Source of the DNA: Thalassoglobus neptunius
Lineage (GTDB): Bacteria > Planctomycetota > Planctomycetia > Planctomycetales > Planctomycetaceae
NCBI RefSeq assembly: GCF_007859735.1
Contig: NZ_SIHI01000014.1
Coordinates: 1-64,000, forward strand
Direction: 5' to 3'
DNA length: 64,000 nt
Part shown: positions 34,361 to 42,960 of the stretch, piece after piece
How the letters are laid out: every line of letters starts with the position of its first letter
How positions within the stretch are numbered: position 1 is the stretch's first letter
Notes under the pieces: model-generated
Databases searched by the model: none
What the model was told of the DNA's origin: nothing
What the model saw: the letters and a program-made list of their open reading frames with translations, nothing else
Made by a program: the position numbers and the translations under genes

Positions 34361-34835
34361 CCGCTTTGTTTCCGAATCTCTGAAATTTTTTAGCTCTTCA
34401 AAATCGCCCATTCGCTCCGAACACACGGTAGTACCGCGTTCCAAACCAACGGTCTCCCTCAAGACCAAAACAATCGCGAACTTGTCGCAACCGGATTCAG
34501 TTCAGCCCGGTTAAGTTCTCACGATTCCTGCACTTCGGTGTATTCAAATTGAGCAAAAATCTTTGCAGACTTTTGACATTTTTCTCATTAGCGGGATGAA
34601 TTCTCCAGTGCCGATCCGCATTTTACTCGGTTTCACAATTGCGTTGGTGAATGCGACCGCCCCTTTGACGCCCCCGATCAGAGGCGCAAAGCGTAACTTT
34701 GACCGCAGTTAGCTTGCCAACTGTGCCCCCTTAGCCTACGATGCATACAGATAAGTGGATGTATTGATACTACGTTGACCCTTTCATCCCATTTTCTGTT
34801 TGGTTTTTCTTTCTTTTTTCAGGAGATTTCACTTC
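34361..34835. other. Intergenic region upstream of the DUF1559 pseudopilin
   Basis: About 475 bases with no recognisable gene. A TTGACA sequence at 34573-34578 could be a -35 element, but the matching -10 element is poor. The region likely contains a long 5' leader for the pseudopilin message. Confidence 0.35.
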
Positions 34836-35918
34836 ATGAACAGAAACTTACGTCAAAGAAAAGCTTTCACGCTGATTGAATTACTGGTCGTCATCGCGAT
34901 CATCGCCATCCTCATCGCGTTGCTTTTGCCAGCCGTTCAACAGGCTCGCGAAGCTGCACGCCGAACGCAGTGCCGAAACAACCTGAAACAAATCGGACTG
35001 GCGCTGCACAACTACCACGACGCCTACAATCAGTTCCCGAACACCGTCATGGCGTACGGAAACCCCAACCTGTACGCAACAGGCAATGGCTGTAACGCTT
35101 GGGTCCGCAGCCGTGGCTGGGGCTGGCGCGTTTCGATCCTGCCGTACATCGACCAGGCTCCACTCTTCAACTCACTCGATAGTGACAACACCGGATTGAA
35201 CGGTTGCTTTGGAGCTAATGGTGGTGTGCCGAATGACACCCCAAGCTCAGTTGCCATTTCAACCGTCATCTCTGCTTACCTTTGCCCAAGCGATGACACC
35301 GAATCAAGTATTGGAGCTTACTCAGGGAGAGCTGTTCACGGATCGAACTACCCAGCGGCTGTGCGTTCACGTTCCGATCGTAGCCACGGAGCCGAACGAA
35401 ACACTGACGGCGACCTTGGGCTGATGACCCGAACCGGAGCCAGCGTTGAAGACGCCAAAGACGGTTCTTCGAACACAATTCTGGTCGGGGAAGTCTTCCG
35501 TGGAAAAACTTTGGTTCGAACCAGCGGTGGGTACCCATCCCCTGCCGGACCAAACGGAACTGTTGGAAACACCCACAATCGAGAACGTTGCCGTGAATGG
35601 TTCGAAAGCACAGCTTGGTGTCAGTGCAACGCTGGTGTTGTCGAAGACACAAGCCTCCCAGCAAACGATGGAGCTAACCCAAATCAATGGCGTCAAATTT
35701 GGCGTATCAACGATCCAAAACCGGATCAAGTGATCTGGACTGACCGTGTTGATGCCGGAAACGGTGGCGGATTGCCACTCTCCAGTGCTCACGCTGGGGG
35801 TGCTCAGGCACTCTTCGGTGACGGAGCGGTTCGGTTCGTTTCAGAAAACGTCGACGGAGTTTCGTGGGCACACATGTTCTCACGATCTGGCAAAGAAGCG
35901 AACGTCATCGCCTTCTAG
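34836..35918 (+). CDS. DUF1559 domain pseudopilin (prepilin-type N-terminal signal)
   Basis: From the ATG at 34836 the protein has 360 residues. The N-terminus has the type IV prepilin signal: RKAFTLIELLVVIAIIAILI (residues 8-27), with Phe following the processed site, then LLLPAVQQAREAARR. The DUF1559 domain follows (NNLKQIGLALHNYHD near 50) and ends with the H-x9-DG signature HAGGAQALFGDG (about 335-346). These proteins are expanded in planctomycetes and are exported as pseudopilins, possibly for surface fibres. The start is backed by AGGAG ten bases upstream; an earlier in-frame start would spoil the prepilin signal. A strong terminator follows. Confidence 0.94.
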   Translation: MNRNLRQRKAFTLIELLVVIAIIAILIALLLPAVQQAREAARRTQCRNNLKQIGLALHNYHDAYNQFPNTVMAYGNPNLYATGNGCNAWVRSRGWGWRVSILPYIDQAPLFNSLDSDNTGLNGCFGANGGVPNDTPSSVAISTVISAYLCPSDDTESSIGAYSGRAVHGSNYPAAVRSRSDRSHGAERNTDGDLGLMTRTGASVEDAKDGSSNTILVGEVFRGKTLVRTSGGYPSPAGPNGTVGNTHNRERCREWFESTAWCQCNAGVVEDTSLPANDGANPNQWRQIWRINDPKPDQVIWTDRVDAGNGGGLPLSSAHAGGAQALFGDGAVRFVSENVDGVSWAHMFSRSGKEANVIAF

Positions 35919-36043
35919 TCAAGTTTTCAAGTGGTTGAAGACATTGCGTAAACACGAATCGCCGCTTCCCAGCGACAACGGTTTACGCGAGTTTTCGAAA
36001 TCGAATAGTTTGCACTGCTTTTTGTTCAGCTGAAGTGAATTCC

Positions 36044-36082
36044 GCAAACGAGCGATTTCAATCGCTCGTTTGCTTCTTTTCT
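36044..36082 (+). terminator. Intrinsic terminator after the DUF1559 gene
   Basis: A perfect 13-bp stem (36044-36056 with 36061-36073) and a TTCA loop are followed by TTCTTTTCT. It lies about 125 bases after the pseudopilin stop and before the lipoprotein gene. Confidence 0.85.
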
Positions 36083-36124
36083 CACGTTCATATTCTTATC
36101 TGATCGTCAAAGAAAGACTCAGAA

Positions 36125-36541
36125 ATGTTCTCACGGCTTTGGATTTGCTTTTCCGTCGTTGCATTGTTGCAGGTTGGGTGCGGAAACCCTTCCGTTAAGG
36201 AAATGTCGCAGGAGATTCCTTCCCTCAGCTATCCGGCTCTCGAAGATTTCGACCAGACAGCCATGATGGAAGTTGGATACGCTTATGGTGGTGGCAACGT
36301 CAACGGGTTGAAAGCAGCCGTTAAAAAGGACTCCTTCAAGAGTGCTGTCGAACAGTTTGAAGCTGCTCCGCTTCCTGAAGATGCAGCCAGCAAACAACCG
36401 CAAAAAGACGCAGTTGTCGCCGCGGCCAATGATCTCATCGAGAAAGCTGGTGGAAGCGACAACGAAGCAACCAAAGCTGCTTACGACAACCTTCTGAAAG
36501 CGATTACTGATCTACGAGTTGGCCAGCCTGCTCAGGAGTAG
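36125..36541 (+). CDS. Small lipoprotein following the DUF1559 gene
   Basis: The 138-residue protein has a lipoprotein signal with the lipobox LQVGC (Cys19). The mature part is rich in Ala, Glu and Lys and mostly helical, with KKDSFKSAVEQFEAA and a helix ending KAITDLRVG. No known domain was recognised. Short lipoproteins of this kind often sit next to DUF1559 genes in planctomycetes, and the position here fits. It lies beyond the pseudopilin terminator and so is probably made from a separate or read-through message. Confidence 0.75.
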   Translation: MFSRLWICFSVVALLQVGCGNPSVKEMSQEIPSLSYPALEDFDQTAMMEVGYAYGGGNVNGLKAAVKKDSFKSAVEQFEAAPLPEDAASKQPQKDAVVAAANDLIEKAGGSDNEATKAAYDNLLKAITDLRVGQPAQE

Positions 36542-36609
36542 ATCAGGCGTTGACGAACGTTCTCACAGGTTGTTCATGTCTCTATCTGTTCGGTAAAAGC
36601 AGGCCGTCT

Positions 36610-38367
36610 ATGAACTCCCTGCATCGACTGATTCACAAAACGAACCACACTGCGATTGCGGTGTGGTTCGTTTTTTTCATTGTCCCAGGATGGCAGATCA
36701 CCGCTGCGGAACCTGATCCACCTTTGACCTTCGACCAGAAACTTCGCGTCCCCTTTCGCCACGTTTCTCCGCAATCTCCCAAACGCCATATCCATTTGAC
36801 GATGGGATCGGGAGTCGGAGCGCTCGATTACGACCTTGACGGATTCGTCGACCTCTATTTCGGTCAAGGGGGCGGCTGGACGGGAACGCTCGATCCAGAG
36901 TCTGGACTCGGTGACGTCTTATGCCGGAACATCACAGGCGAATTTCTGGACGTAACGAAGTCCGCCATGATTTTCGCTCCCGGATACGCGATGGGTATCT
37001 CAGTCGGCGACTGCAACAACGACGGATTTCCAGACGTTTACGTCAGCAACGTCGGACGGGACCGGTTGTATTCGAACAACGGCGACGGAACCTTCACCGA
37101 ACAGTCTGAAGCAGCCAACCTCAAGAACTCCAGATACGGAGCAAGCTGCGCCTGGACCGACTTCCAATCCGATGGAGTCCCCGACTTATTCGTCGTGAAC
37201 TACGTTCAAATCTCACCCGAGAACTACAAAACGTGTACCGACCAGTCTCCGGAAGGCAAGAACCTTCCCATCGCTTGTCCTCCCTGGACTTACACACCCG
37301 AACCGGACTGTGCGTATGTCGGAAGAGGCGATGGCACATTCGTGGAAGCATCGAAGGAACTCGGATTCCAGACAGGCCCCAGTCAGCCCGGCCTCGGAAT
37401 CATTACCGCCGATATCGATCGAGATGGAGACCTCGACCTGTATATCGCGAACGACTCGACCCCCAACCAGCTCTGGATCAACAATGGAGGAGAGTTCAAT
37501 GAACAGGGTTTATTGTCAGGGACGGCGTTGAATCGAGTCGGAGAACGTGAAGCTGGGATGGGAGTCACCTGTGACGACGCCGATAACAACGGACTCCTCG
37601 ACCTGTTCGTCACCAACTACTTTGCCGAGACGAATACCTTCTATCGAAACGAAGGTTTCGGATTCTTCCTCGATGTCACTCCGGAAGTCGGTCTGGCCAG
37701 CGCGAGTTATTCTTTCCTCGGTTTCGGAACCAGCTTCGTCGACTTTGACAATGACGGAGAACTGGACTTGTTCGTCACAAATGGGCACATCCACGACCAA
37801 TTGAATATCCTCAAACGGGACGTTCCCTATCAGCAGCAGTCTCAGGTTTTCCGAGGGAGAAGTGGAAAGTTTGAGGACGTGACCGCAACAGCCGGAGCGC
37901 CCCTGCAAAAGTTCGGACTCGGCCGCGGAACAGCGATCGCAGATTTCGACCGCGACGGAAGGCCCGATATCGCTGTCAATCATCTTGACCAGTCTGCACT
38001 ATTGCTTCGAAACACAACTGAACAGGCGGGGCATCCTCTTCGACTTCTGCTGATCGGAACGCGTTCTTCCCGTCTTCCTGTTGGGGCAATCGTTACTGTC
38101 GAAACACCGCGACAAAAACTCACTCGAACACTTTCAGTGAACGAAAGTTACCTCTCGAGTCGGCACCGAGAGATGGTTTTCGGAATCCTGCCGACCCCGG
38201 ACACTGACGACACCGAAGAACTCTCTCCAGTGAAAGCGGATCGAATCACTGTCCACTGGCCATCAGGGAAATCGGAATTGTGGCAAAACCTCACCACGGA
38301 CGAACTTCATGTCCTTGTGGAGGGGACCGGGACTCCGATTCTTTCAGAAAACGCCTTTCCAGAATAA
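36610..38367 (+). CDS. Secreted CRTAC1-type FG-GAP/ASPIC protein
   Basis: From the ATG at 36610 the protein has 585 residues. A signal peptide (about 1-34, hydrophobic AIAVWFVFFIV, then ITAAEP) leads to FG-GAP/VCBS repeats with calcium-binding-like DxDxDGxxDLY motifs: YDLDGFVDLYFG, DCNNDGFPDVYV, DIDRDGDLDLYI, DFDNDGELDLFV and DFDRDGRPDIAV. The C-terminal ASPIC/UnbV domain (about 480-565) has RLPVGAIVTVETP and ITVHWPSGKSE. Such proteins form seven-bladed propellers on the outside of the cell. A strong hairpin with seven T residues lies inside the signal-peptide codons. An upstream non-ATG start is possible but would only add residues before the signal peptide. Confidence 0.85.
   Translation: MNSLHRLIHKTNHTAIAVWFVFFIVPGWQITAAEPDPPLTFDQKLRVPFRHVSPQSPKRHIHLTMGSGVGALDYDLDGFVDLYFGQGGGWTGTLDPESGLGDVLCRNITGEFLDVTKSAMIFAPGYAMGISVGDCNNDGFPDVYVSNVGRDRLYSNNGDGTFTEQSEAANLKNSRYGASCAWTDFQSDGVPDLFVVNYVQISPENYKTCTDQSPEGKNLPIACPPWTYTPEPDCAYVGRGDGTFVEASKELGFQTGPSQPGLGIITADIDRDGDLDLYIANDSTPNQLWINNGGEFNEQGLLSGTALNRVGEREAGMGVTCDDADNNGLLDLFVTNYFAETNTFYRNEGFGFFLDVTPEVGLASASYSFLGFGTSFVDFDNDGELDLFVTNGHIHDQLNILKRDVPYQQQSQVFRGRSGKFEDVTATAGAPLQKFGLGRGTAIADFDRDGRPDIAVNHLDQSALLLRNTTEQAGHPLRLLLIGTRSSRLPVGAIVTVETPRQKLTRTLSVNESYLSSRHREMVFGILPTPDTDDTEELSPVKADRITVHWPSGKSELWQNLTTDELHVLVEGTGTPILSENAFPE
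36637..36677 (+). terminator. Intrinsic terminator inside the signal-peptide codons of the CRTAC1 gene
   Basis: A perfect 14-bp stem (36637-36650 with 36661-36674) and a 10-base loop run straight into seven T residues (36671-36677). It is oriented for the plus strand and lies 28 bases after the ATG of the CRTAC1 gene. It probably ends the lipoprotein transcript, whose stop is 96 bases upstream, yet it also encodes the hydrophobic WFVFF of the signal peptide. Confidence 0.75.
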
Positions 38368-38442
38368 GGCCGTTCCTCAAGAATTGTGTCGACTGAGCTA
38401 CTGAAGGCTCAATCTTGATCGTCGACTCCAGAAGACACTCTG

Positions 38443-39489
38443 ATGCCGGAAACACACGAACCTGCAGACCACCAATCTCCTCCTGCCTCTCGCCGCTCAC
38501 CCTGGATCAGTCGAATTCTGCTCCTTGGAATTCTTGGCGCGATCGGCTTTGGAATTTGGAATTCGCAGCAGCAAACGGCGATTCAACAATGTCAGGCTGC
38601 CCTCGCCGCCGGTGATGTCGACCAGGCTCGATCGATCCTTACCAAACACCTCACGACGCATCCGGAGGACCAGGAAGCACGAATGCTACTGGCCTTAAGC
38701 TACCGCGAAAGCGATCCTCTGGAAGCGATCGAAATCTGGTCTCAAGTCCCCGAGAATGCCGATGAGTACCTGATCGCGCAGCGATTCATCGCCGAAGCTG
38801 GGTTCAAGGCTTTCAATTCTGTCGCTGCCGAAGAAGCTCTCGAGACGATCCTCGAACAAGACCCACAGGATTTCGCATCACAACTCACTTTGGCAGAGTT
38901 GTACTTCCGAGACCGGGCCTTTCAGCTCGCTCTTCCGGAAGTCCGAAAAGTGATCAGCCTCGATCCGGATCGAGTGAAGTCGTATCACCTGCTGGCAGAA
39001 ACGCTCGCTGGCCTGAATCGCGAATCAGAAATGGTCGCCCCGCTTCAACGAGCACTTGAGCTTGACCCAGACAACTACATGACACGATCAAGCCTGGCAT
39101 ACGCTTTGAAGATGTCAGGAGAACTCGACGAAGCAGAAGAACACGCTCGATGGTGCCTCGAGGAGACGCCCACCGATGTTGAAGTTCGAGCGATTCTCGC
39201 TCAAGTGCTTCGACAGTCCAATCGACTCGACGAGGCGAAGAGCGAAGTCGAACAGATCCTTCAGGCTTCTCCCAATCACTTCGACGCCAATCTTCTCAAA
39301 GGCGAGCTTCTTCTCTTCGAACGAAAACCGAAAGAAGCGTACGAAGTTCTCAATCCGCTGTATCTCCACTACCCCAACGACCGAAGGCTCATCGCTCCGC
39401 TTCTCAAAGCTGCCGCAATGAGTGGACGGACTCAGGAAGCCGCACGTTTGCAAGAAGCCCTGCTCAGAGCCATTCCCGAAAAGGAATAG
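38443..39489 (+). CDS. Membrane-anchored TPR protein
   Basis: The 348-residue protein has a single N-terminal membrane helix (about 25-42, ILLLGILGAIGFGIW) and then at least seven TPR-type helical pairs. Clear ones are ALAAGDVDQARSILTKHL, LTLAELYFRDRAFQLALPE, LLAETLAGLNRESEMVAPL and SLAYALKMSGELDEAEEHA. It is probably a scaffold for protein contacts at the membrane, with the TPR part on the outer side if it is inserted as a signal anchor. It follows the CRTAC1 gene by 75 bases and may be co-transcribed with it; CRTAC1 and TPR proteins frequently occur together in planctomycetes. Confidence 0.82.
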   Translation: MPETHEPADHQSPPASRRSPWISRILLLGILGAIGFGIWNSQQQTAIQQCQAALAAGDVDQARSILTKHLTTHPEDQEARMLLALSYRESDPLEAIEIWSQVPENADEYLIAQRFIAEAGFKAFNSVAAEEALETILEQDPQDFASQLTLAELYFRDRAFQLALPEVRKVISLDPDRVKSYHLLAETLAGLNRESEMVAPLQRALELDPDNYMTRSSLAYALKMSGELDEAEEHARWCLEETPTDVEVRAILAQVLRQSNRLDEAKSEVEQILQASPNHFDANLLKGELLLFERKPKEAYEVLNPLYLHYPNDRRLIAPLLKAAAMSGRTQEAARLQEALLRAIPEKE

Positions 39490-39565
39490 CGATTCTCAAG
39501 TGCATCGGAGCTTCGCGCATCAGGCAAGCGGTTCGTCGTCCGGATCAAGTGTCGATCTGATTGAC

Positions 39566-40777
39566 CTACGGATTCACATGATGCGGAACGTTCCCGGTTC
39601 CGCGCGGCTCATCAGGATCTCGCACGCGAATCCAGTGGTCGTGAAACTCAATCCCTCGAGTCAAATCCATTGCGGGCATGTGACATTCGATGCAGTTGGT
39701 CTTCGGCGAGACCGGGCAGATCGTCTGTTCATGTTCTTGATGACAGCTCAAACATGTCTCAATCTGCTGAGCCTTTGTGCGTGATGAGACCGGAGCGTGC
39801 GGATCATGGCAGGATGTGCAGGAAAGCGTTCGGCCGGATTCAAGAAAACAGGCACTCTTCAACAGCCCGACCGGTTGAAACCGAACCAGAGAATTCGGAT
39901 AAGCTTCCAGCCGTTCCGGGGCAATGTCGTCCGGAAGTCGATGACATTCTCCACACATTCGAATCTCTTCATCGGCAGTCCACCCGCTTCGAATGCTGGA
40001 AAGCGTGAGGGCCTCATTGCCATCCTCGGCAGCCCGCACATGCGCTTCTCCCGGACCATGGCACCGCTCACAAAAAATTCCGCTGGTTAACTGAGTCAAC
40101 TGATTCCCCTCAATCGTCGCGGTTGTCGTGTGGCATGCGATACAACGCTGCACATCTTCCGGAGGAATTGTTCGTCCCCACAGATTGACATCGAGAACCG
40201 GGTCGAGATCGTCCTGTCCCGGAGTCGCATCGAGTGCATCGTCTGAGCTGTATCGAGTCATTCGATGTTCGATTCCAATCGTTTCCCCTTCCTTATTCTT
40301 GAGCAAGGTCAGGAACGTCAATGCGTGCCCACCCGATCCGACCGCGAAGTCGAGCGGAAACGCCCGCTCCGGGAATCTGGCTGGGAGTGCAACGAGCAAA
40401 CCTTCATCATCGCAACTGTATTCATAAGTCCCGTATGGCTGCCGTTCCTCAACTGTTCGGCCACACATCAGATCAAGAATTTGTGGTTCGCCCGTCCTGG
40501 CGAAAGTTCGCGCATGCGGTGAATTCGTCTCGATCTCGTGAATCCCCTCGTGGCACTCACGGCACTTCTCATGACCGACGAATCCTTTCGAATCCAGAAT
40601 GACGACCACATCTTCCTCACGATCTTCATCGTCGGAAACGGGGACAGGAACTTCCTCAGGAGCCTTCTGACCACAAGAAGCCAGGAAGGCCCCACAAGTC
40701 GCCCCCAGGAAGATCATTGTCGCCAATCGAATTTGATCGAAGCGAGAAGTATGTTTTTGCGACTGATGTGAGTTCAT
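39566..40777 (-). CDS. Multihaem c-type cytochrome lipoprotein
   Basis: From the ATG at 40775-40777 the protein has 403 residues. It starts with a lipoprotein signal, lipobox LASC (about residue 36). Seven CxxCH haem c motifs are visible: CRECH, CIACH, CERCH, CGECH, CTSCH, CLSCH and CIECH. The pattern and the order match the cytochrome c554/multihaem family seen in planctomycetes next to CRTAC1 and TPR genes. It probably transfers electrons in the periplasm. No catalytic domain is fused. The gene is convergent with the TPR gene. Confidence 0.87.
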   Translation of the reverse strand: MNSHQSQKHTSRFDQIRLATMIFLGATCGAFLASCGQKAPEEVPVPVSDDEDREEDVVVILDSKGFVGHEKCRECHEGIHEIETNSPHARTFARTGEPQILDLMCGRTVEERQPYGTYEYSCDDEGLLVALPARFPERAFPLDFAVGSGGHALTFLTLLKNKEGETIGIEHRMTRYSSDDALDATPGQDDLDPVLDVNLWGRTIPPEDVQRCIACHTTTATIEGNQLTQLTSGIFCERCHGPGEAHVRAAEDGNEALTLSSIRSGWTADEEIRMCGECHRLPDDIAPERLEAYPNSLVRFQPVGLLKSACFLESGRTLSCTSCHDPHAPVSSRTKAQQIETCLSCHQEHEQTICPVSPKTNCIECHMPAMDLTRGIEFHDHWIRVRDPDEPRGTGNVPHHVNP

Positions 40778-41041
40778 GGACGGTCTTGAAGAGTTGAAAG
40801 CAAGATAACAATCAAAGGGATAGTGTACTTTGCTGCTGCCAGAAATCACCAGTGGTGATCATCACTCTCTGCCAAGTCCTTCAAGAGACTTCAATTCTGC
40901 CACAAGCATCTTCGACGTGCTCACAGCTTCCACCATCTTTCCCCATCAGCAGAAAACATAGGCTGCCGCGTTTTTGGCCTCTCAACGATTCGGCCGTTCA
41001 ACTTTCGACATCGAAACATAAACATCAGCCCCTCGGCGGTC

Positions 41042-41326
41042 TCACCCATCTGTTGTGATGGAATCGCCTGAAGCGGAAACTCCTCCGAGGAAACAGGTTC
41101 CAAACGCTGCGACGTTTCCAAGTTGGTTCAGAGAAGCAGCGGTCTGATTGCCTTCATGTGCCTCAGTTGCGGCAATGCTGTGAGCAACTCCGATCGCCCC
41201 TCCGATGGGGTCAACGAGTGTCAATCCCACGGCAGCCATCATTCTGACCGCATCGGCAGTTTCTGTGCTCGCTCCGCATTGACGAGCTGCAAACCCTACA
41301 AGTCGTGACGCATACCATCCAACCAT
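41042..41326 (-). CDS. Small hydrophobic Gly/Ala-rich protein in the ECF operon
   Basis: From the ATG at 41324-41326 the protein has 94 residues. Its central part (about 29-50, MMAAVGLTLVDPIGGAIGVA) is hydrophobic and Gly/Ala-rich and probably enters a membrane. Its C-terminus has further Gly-rich sequence (LGNVAAFGTCFLGGV). It has no export signal of a usual type. The start is backed by GGGGAAAG just upstream; an earlier in-frame start adds 14 residues. It is the last gene after an ECF sigma factor and two other small genes, all on the minus strand. Size and composition recall membrane-active peptides, but I do not recognise a family. Confidence 0.55.
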   Translation of the reverse strand: MVGWYASRLVGFAARQCGASTETADAVRMMAAVGLTLVDPIGGAIGVAHSIAATEAHEGNQTAASLNQLGNVAAFGTCFLGGVSASGDSITTDG

Positions 41327-41413
41327 TTTCTTTCCCCACGCTGTTGAACAAGGTTCTCGAACGATCACCGTCTTCCACTCGAATCAAACATTTCCATCAG
41401 CCAAGATTGTCGA

Positions 41414-41659
41414 CTACGAAAGGTTCGAAACATCATCAGCAGCCCCGGCAATGTCTCCCACGAGAAACTTGATCGCTGCCATTCCCACCAGACAGAACGG
41501 ATACAGCTGCGCGATCTTGCCTTTCGTCGTCGTCACAGTTGCGGGCCGTCCACACCGGGTGCAGAAATACCTCTTCATCGTCCAGGTCCCTTCGTAGGAA
41601 ATTTCCTCAAGAGGTGCGCCCTGACACTTTGGATTCACACATCTCATTCCATCAGACAT
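41414..41659 (-). CDS. Small zinc-ribbon protein with hydrophobic C-terminus
   Basis: The 81-residue protein has two cysteine pairs, CVNPKC (7-12) and CTRCG (33-37), that form a likely zinc ribbon. A hydrophobic stretch follows (about 52-66, LYPFCLVGMAAIKFLVG). GAGGTGAAG lies a few bases before the ATG, a good ribosome-binding site. It stands second in the group of small genes after the ECF sigma gene. The zinc ribbon could bind nucleic acid or protein, and the hydrophobic tail could anchor it to the membrane. I do not know the family. Confidence 0.65.
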   Translation of the reverse strand: MSDGMRCVNPKCQGAPLEEISYEGTWTMKRYFCTRCGRPATVTTTKGKIAQLYPFCLVGMAAIKFLVGDIAGAADDVSNLS

Positions 41660-41934
41660 TGCTTCACCTCAACCTCTCTAAAGATCGACAACTAACAATC
41701 ATCGGGCGGTTTAATCCGCATTCAAACTGAAGCACGAACCGCTAACATCAACGGCCCCTGCCCAGTATATTCCAATCATCGAATTAATTAACAAACCTGA
41801 ACGAAATCAATAACAAACCTCGTGTGACTCGAAAAGCAGCAACGCGACTTCTCGAGCCACACGTTTCACGATCTAATTCGAAACACTGCGAGGGCTACTT
41901 CATTTCGCAGCCAAACAAGCACTCTTGGCACGCT

Positions 41935-42180
41935 TTAGTCGCTGTCACCGCCGCCTGCGTCATCGCATCCGCTGTCTCCACTTGGAGAGTCATAGCTTCC
42001 GGCTTCAATGCCTGCCTGCATCCCATTGTAGAACTCTGAACCGCAGTCGTAGTCCAGGTCATCGGAAGCTGGATACGGGTCGCCATGAAATCCCGCGAGC
42101 CACTGATCTTCGCAGGCGTTTGCCTCTTTCGCATCGACAAAGTACGTATCAAATGCAGTTGTTAGAAAGTCCCAACTCAT
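41935..42180 (-). CDS. Small acidic Cys-containing protein after the ECF sigma factor
   Basis: The 81-residue protein is strongly acidic (Asp/Glu-rich) with three cysteines (NACEDQW, DYDCGSEF, DSGCDDA) and a Ser/Gly/Asp tail. It has no signal peptide. AGGAG lies eight bases before the ATG, so translation is well supported. An overlapping frame on the same strand has no such site and is rejected. It starts 38 bases after the stop codon of the ECF sigma gene and is probably co-transcribed. It could be a sigma-binding regulator or a metal-binding protein; there is no direct evidence for either. Confidence 0.65.
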   Translation of the reverse strand: MSWDFLTTAFDTYFVDAKEANACEDQWLAGFHGDPYPASDDLDYDCGSEFYNGMQAGIEAGSYDSPSGDSGCDDAGGGDSD

Positions 42181-42218
42181 ATCATTCTCCTAATTATTGG
42201 TTCGCTAACTTTCACGAC

Positions 42219-42755
42219 TTAACTAAGACACTCGAACGAAGTTGCAAAGTGGTTCTGAATCGTATGGCGAGCGCGACAGTACAATTGCCTCGCATTCTCT
42301 TTTGATAGATTTAACACCTCAGCGATGTCCTGGTAGTCCATCCCATCCAGTCGAAGCAAAATGACTTCTCGCCCGGGAGATTCGAGGCTTTGAATCAACT
42401 TATGAACTTCCTCACACATCGCCTGAACTTCAGAAGTTGCGAGGTCACGAAATCGTGGGTCCCGGCGCTCGTCTTCAACCGTTCCAATATCAATCGCTGC
42501 ATTTGAAATCCTTCTGCGACGACGCAGAACTTTCCGCTGCTTCTTCTTCAAGACTCCAAAGAACCACGGAGCGACCTGTTTTCTGGGAAGTGATTCAATC
42601 TTTTCGAACAGGACAAGGAACGCATCGTGAATGATCTCACCAGCGACACTCTCGTAGTGACTTCCAAGTCGCGATTTCAAATACGTGCGAGCGGGTCCTG
42701 CGAGGCTCTTATACGCGTCTTGAAACCACTTTTCTCGATCTGCTTGACTGTTCAT
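42219..42755 (-). CDS. ECF-type RNA polymerase sigma factor
   Basis: This 178-residue protein is a sigma-70 factor of the ECF group. Region 2 is at about 15-85, with YLKSRLG, EIIHDAFLVLFEKI and WFFGVLKKKQRKVLRRRRR. Region 4 is at about 115-170, with VHKLIQSLESPGREVILLRLDGMDYQDIAEVL and the helix-turn-helix NLSKENARQLYCRARHTI. There is no region 3. No typical transmembrane anti-sigma gene is adjacent, but three small genes follow on the same strand. The gene is divergent from a GntR-type regulator, which may share its promoter region. Confidence 0.9.
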   Translation of the reverse strand: MNSQADREKWFQDAYKSLAGPARTYLKSRLGSHYESVAGEIIHDAFLVLFEKIESLPRKQVAPWFFGVLKKKQRKVLRRRRRISNAAIDIGTVEDERRDPRFRDLATSEVQAMCEEVHKLIQSLESPGREVILLRLDGMDYQDIAEVLNLSKENARQLYCRARHTIQNHFATSFECLS

Positions 42756-42872
42756 GATCGAATTCCGATGTGGGACAACCGTCTGTTCTTCCCTCTACTA
42801 TTCCAGGAGGAGACGATCTGTGACAAGGTTTTGCACAATTATCCGCAAATCCAGTTACACGTTTCCAATTGC

Positions 42873-42892
42873 CACTTGTTTTCACACAAGTG
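42873..42892. promoter_or_regulatory. Inverted repeat, candidate operator in the divergent region
   Basis: CACTTGT and ACAAGTG form a perfect 7-bp inverted repeat with a six-base spacer between the ECF sigma gene and the GntR-type gene. This size and symmetry suit binding of a dimeric regulator such as the GntR protein. Confidence 0.4.
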
Positions 42893-42918
42893 ATACTCAA
42901 TAATCATAGTGATTGACC

Positions 42919-42938
42919 AGATGGCCATCTATTTTTTT
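42919..42938. promoter_or_regulatory. 12-bp perfect palindrome with T-run before the GntR-type gene
   Basis: AGATGGCCATCT (42919-42930) is a perfect palindrome, followed by a run of seven T residues, about 30 bases before the ATG of the GntR-type gene. It could be an operator or a short attenuator hairpin; neither can be decided here. Confidence 0.35.
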
Positions 42939-42960
42939 GTTCAGAATTGGGATAATTTTC

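Noticed and set aside
34573-34605. TTGACA as a promoter for the DUF1559 gene
   Set aside because: The -10 match is poor and the distance to the start codon is about 230 bases; planctomycete promoters are not well enough known to call it.
41895-42152. Minus-strand frame overlapping the small acidic gene after the ECF sigma factor
   Set aside because: The other frame (41935-42180) has the Shine-Dalgarno sequence and a sensible composition; both cannot be the main product.
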